49,422 bases of DNA. It comes from an uncultured Collinsella sp. (GTDB lineage Bacteria > Actinomycetota > Coriobacteriia > Coriobacteriales > Coriobacteriaceae). Of this stretch, positions 48,395 through 49,422 are shown one piece after another. The DNA lies in NCBI GenBank assembly GCA_900547805.1, contig URIE01000001.1, positions 1 to 49,422 on the forward strand. Reading direction: 5' to 3'. A program made the translations under genes and the position numbers. Numbering within the stretch: position 1 is the stretch's first letter; every line of letters starts with the position of its first letter. Under the pieces are notes generated by a model that saw only the letters and a program-made list of their open reading frames with translations, was not told the DNA's origin and ran no database searches.

Positions 48395-49422
48395 CTACTC
48401 TGTGGTGTCGTCGTCCTCGGCAAGTTGGGGGAACACGGCGTCCTTGGGCATGGCGGCCTTCGTCAGCGAGGTGAGCTTTTTGCTCAGCGACGTGTCCGTC
48501 TTGACCAGGTCGCTGAGCGTCACGATCTTGTAGCCGTCGGCGACAAGACCGTCGATAATCTGCGGCAGCGCCTCGAGCGTCTGCTCGGCGCATTCGTCTC
48601 TATCGGTGAGCAGCACGATATTGCCCGGCGTCACCGAATCGAGCACCGTCGAGACCTGCTCGTCGGCACCGTTGAGCAGCCAGTCGCCCGAGTCAATATT
48701 CCACGAGACCACGGCGGAGACCAGGTCCATCGCATCAATCCAGTTTTGCTCGTCAAAGGCAGCGTAGGGAGCACGCAGCAGCATCGTCTTCACGCCGGTC
48801 GTCGACTTAATCGCATCGGTGCCTTTCGTGATCTGTTCGCGTACCGTCTCACGGTCCTGACCCTTGAGCGAATCGTCACTGTAGCTGTTGGATCCGATCT
48901 CGCACCCGGCATCGACAATCGCCTTGGCCGTGGCAGGCGAGGCCTCGGCCGCATCACCCGAAAGGAAGAACGTCGCGGTAACGCCCTTTTCCTTGAGCAC
49001 CTGCAAGATCTGTTTGGTGGCGCCGCTCGGACCCTCGTCAAACGTCAGCGCCACGTACTTTTTGTTGCCCTTGGGCGCCACGCTGGCGCACGCAACAACG
49101 CAATCGGTGGCGGGCACAACCTCGCCGCGGTCTTGCGTCTTGCCCGACTGCTCACCAATCCACACCTCGGAGCGGCCCTGGACACCCCATGTCTGCACAT
49201 ACTCGATAGCGCCCGTACCCTCGACCTTGAGCTTGGGCTCGATAACCGTAGCCTGAACCTCATGCTTCTCGTAGGTGTTACGGCCATCCTTGACCGTCAC
49301 CTTCTCGCCGCCCTCAAGTTCGCGGCTTTTCCACTTACCCTGTTTTATGCGCTTGCCGTCCACCTTAACCGACAGCTTTTCGCCCCCATGGCGCTTGAGC
49401 ACGCTGTCATCGACGGCCAGCA
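48395..49422 (-). CDS. NodB-fold (polysaccharide deacetylase-like) protein with replaced active site, 5' end outside window
   Basis: About 342 residues visible; the frame is open to the window edge. An N-terminal beta-type extension (about 1-115) with Lys/Val/Glu repeats precedes a NodB domain. Motif 1 is TFDEGP instead of TFDDGP; motif 2 is NSYSD where zinc-binding H-[TS]-x-x-H is required; motif 3 RAPYA is kept; motif 5 is LLTD instead of LxHD. Both zinc His residues and the motif-5 His are gone, so a normal metal-dependent deacetylase is unlikely. The hydrophobic core motifs are intact, suggesting a folded binding protein. Probably secreted, but the signal region is outside. Confidence 0.85.
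   Translation of the reverse strand, partial: LAVDDSVLKRHGGEKLSVKVDGKRIKQGKWKSRELEGGEKVTVKDGRNTYEKHEVQATVIEPKLKVEGTGAIEYVQTWGVQGRSEVWIGEQSGKTQDRGEVVPATDCVVACASVAPKGNKKYVALTFDEGPSGATKQILQVLKEKGVTATFFLSGDAAEASPATAKAIVDAGCEIGSNSYSDDSLKGQDRETVREQITKGTDAIKSTTGVKTMLLRAPYAAFDEQNWIDAMDLVSAVVSWNIDSGDWLLNGADEQVSTVLDSVTPGNIVLLTDRDECAEQTLEALPQIIDGLVADGYKIVTLSDLVKTDTSLSKKLTSLTKAAMPKDAVFPQLAEDDDTTE

Noticed and set aside
1..49422. tRNA, rRNA, CRISPR or prophage genes
   Set aside because: No tRNA-like cloverleaf, no spaced identical repeats, and no integrase or phage structural gene was recognised on either strand.

Overview
The window reads as a chromosomal segment of a gut Coriobacteriia bacterium, most likely Collinsella. 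The DNA is GC-rich with strong Shine-Dalgarno sites. It carries two glucose/beta-glucoside-type PTS permeases with GH1 6-phospho-beta-glucosidases, a membrane-bound LuxR-type regulator of a kind common in Coriobacteriia, luxS, a YdjG/YdjI-like zinc-ribbon/SPFH cluster and an Nramp-related transporter. There is no rRNA, tRNA, CRISPR array, transposase or phage module. The genus is inferred from gene content, not from a marker gene.

Left part (1-8.2 kb): the 3' end of an MgtA-type P-type ATPase, then a leftward block of small surface or zinc-ribbon proteins (two are tandem paralogous lipoproteins, one is a double zinc-ribbon protein cut by an in-frame TAG), then a polytopic LuxR-type regulator. 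Next (8.2-14.7 kb) come an intracellular DUF4038 (GH140/apiosidase-like) glycosidase and its PTS IIBC, divergent from a cytosolic esterase and a DUF1593 hydrolase. From 15 to 19.3 kb lies a rightward DUF4428 / TFIIB-ribbon / SPFH / lipoprotein cluster. From 19.4 to 23.4 kb lies a leftward sensor-kinase-regulator operon with overlapping genes.

Middle (23.6-36 kb): a GH1 enzyme, an AAA ATPase flanked by repeats, a DUF4867 protein, luxS, a ROK kinase, a decayed YitT/YczE-like membrane gene, and a four-gene operon (FucI-like isomerase, split transketolase, FGGY kinase) beside a LacI regulator. The promoter of this operon shares AT-rich GTTTAC/TAAAC motifs, including an identical 11-mer, with the divergent PTS-glycosidase/esterase promoter 23 kb away. 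Together these genes could import a plant glycoside, release a sugar with the DUF4038 enzyme, isomerise and phosphorylate it, and split it by transketolase. That resembles the known non-oxidative D-apiose route and is the best candidate for an interesting system here.

Right part (36-49.4 kb): a LicT-antiterminated beta-glucoside operon (RAT site, licT, PTS IIBC, 6-phospho-beta-glucosidase), a ribokinase/nucleoside-hydrolase operon, an OafA-like acyltransferase whose N-terminus looks frameshifted, a 218-bp MITE-like element, an Nramp-related (probably Mg2+) transporter translated with an MgtE-sensor-domain protein that lacks the MgtE pore motif, and a NodB-fold protein whose metal and catalytic residues are replaced. 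Palindromic intergenic repeats occur throughout.
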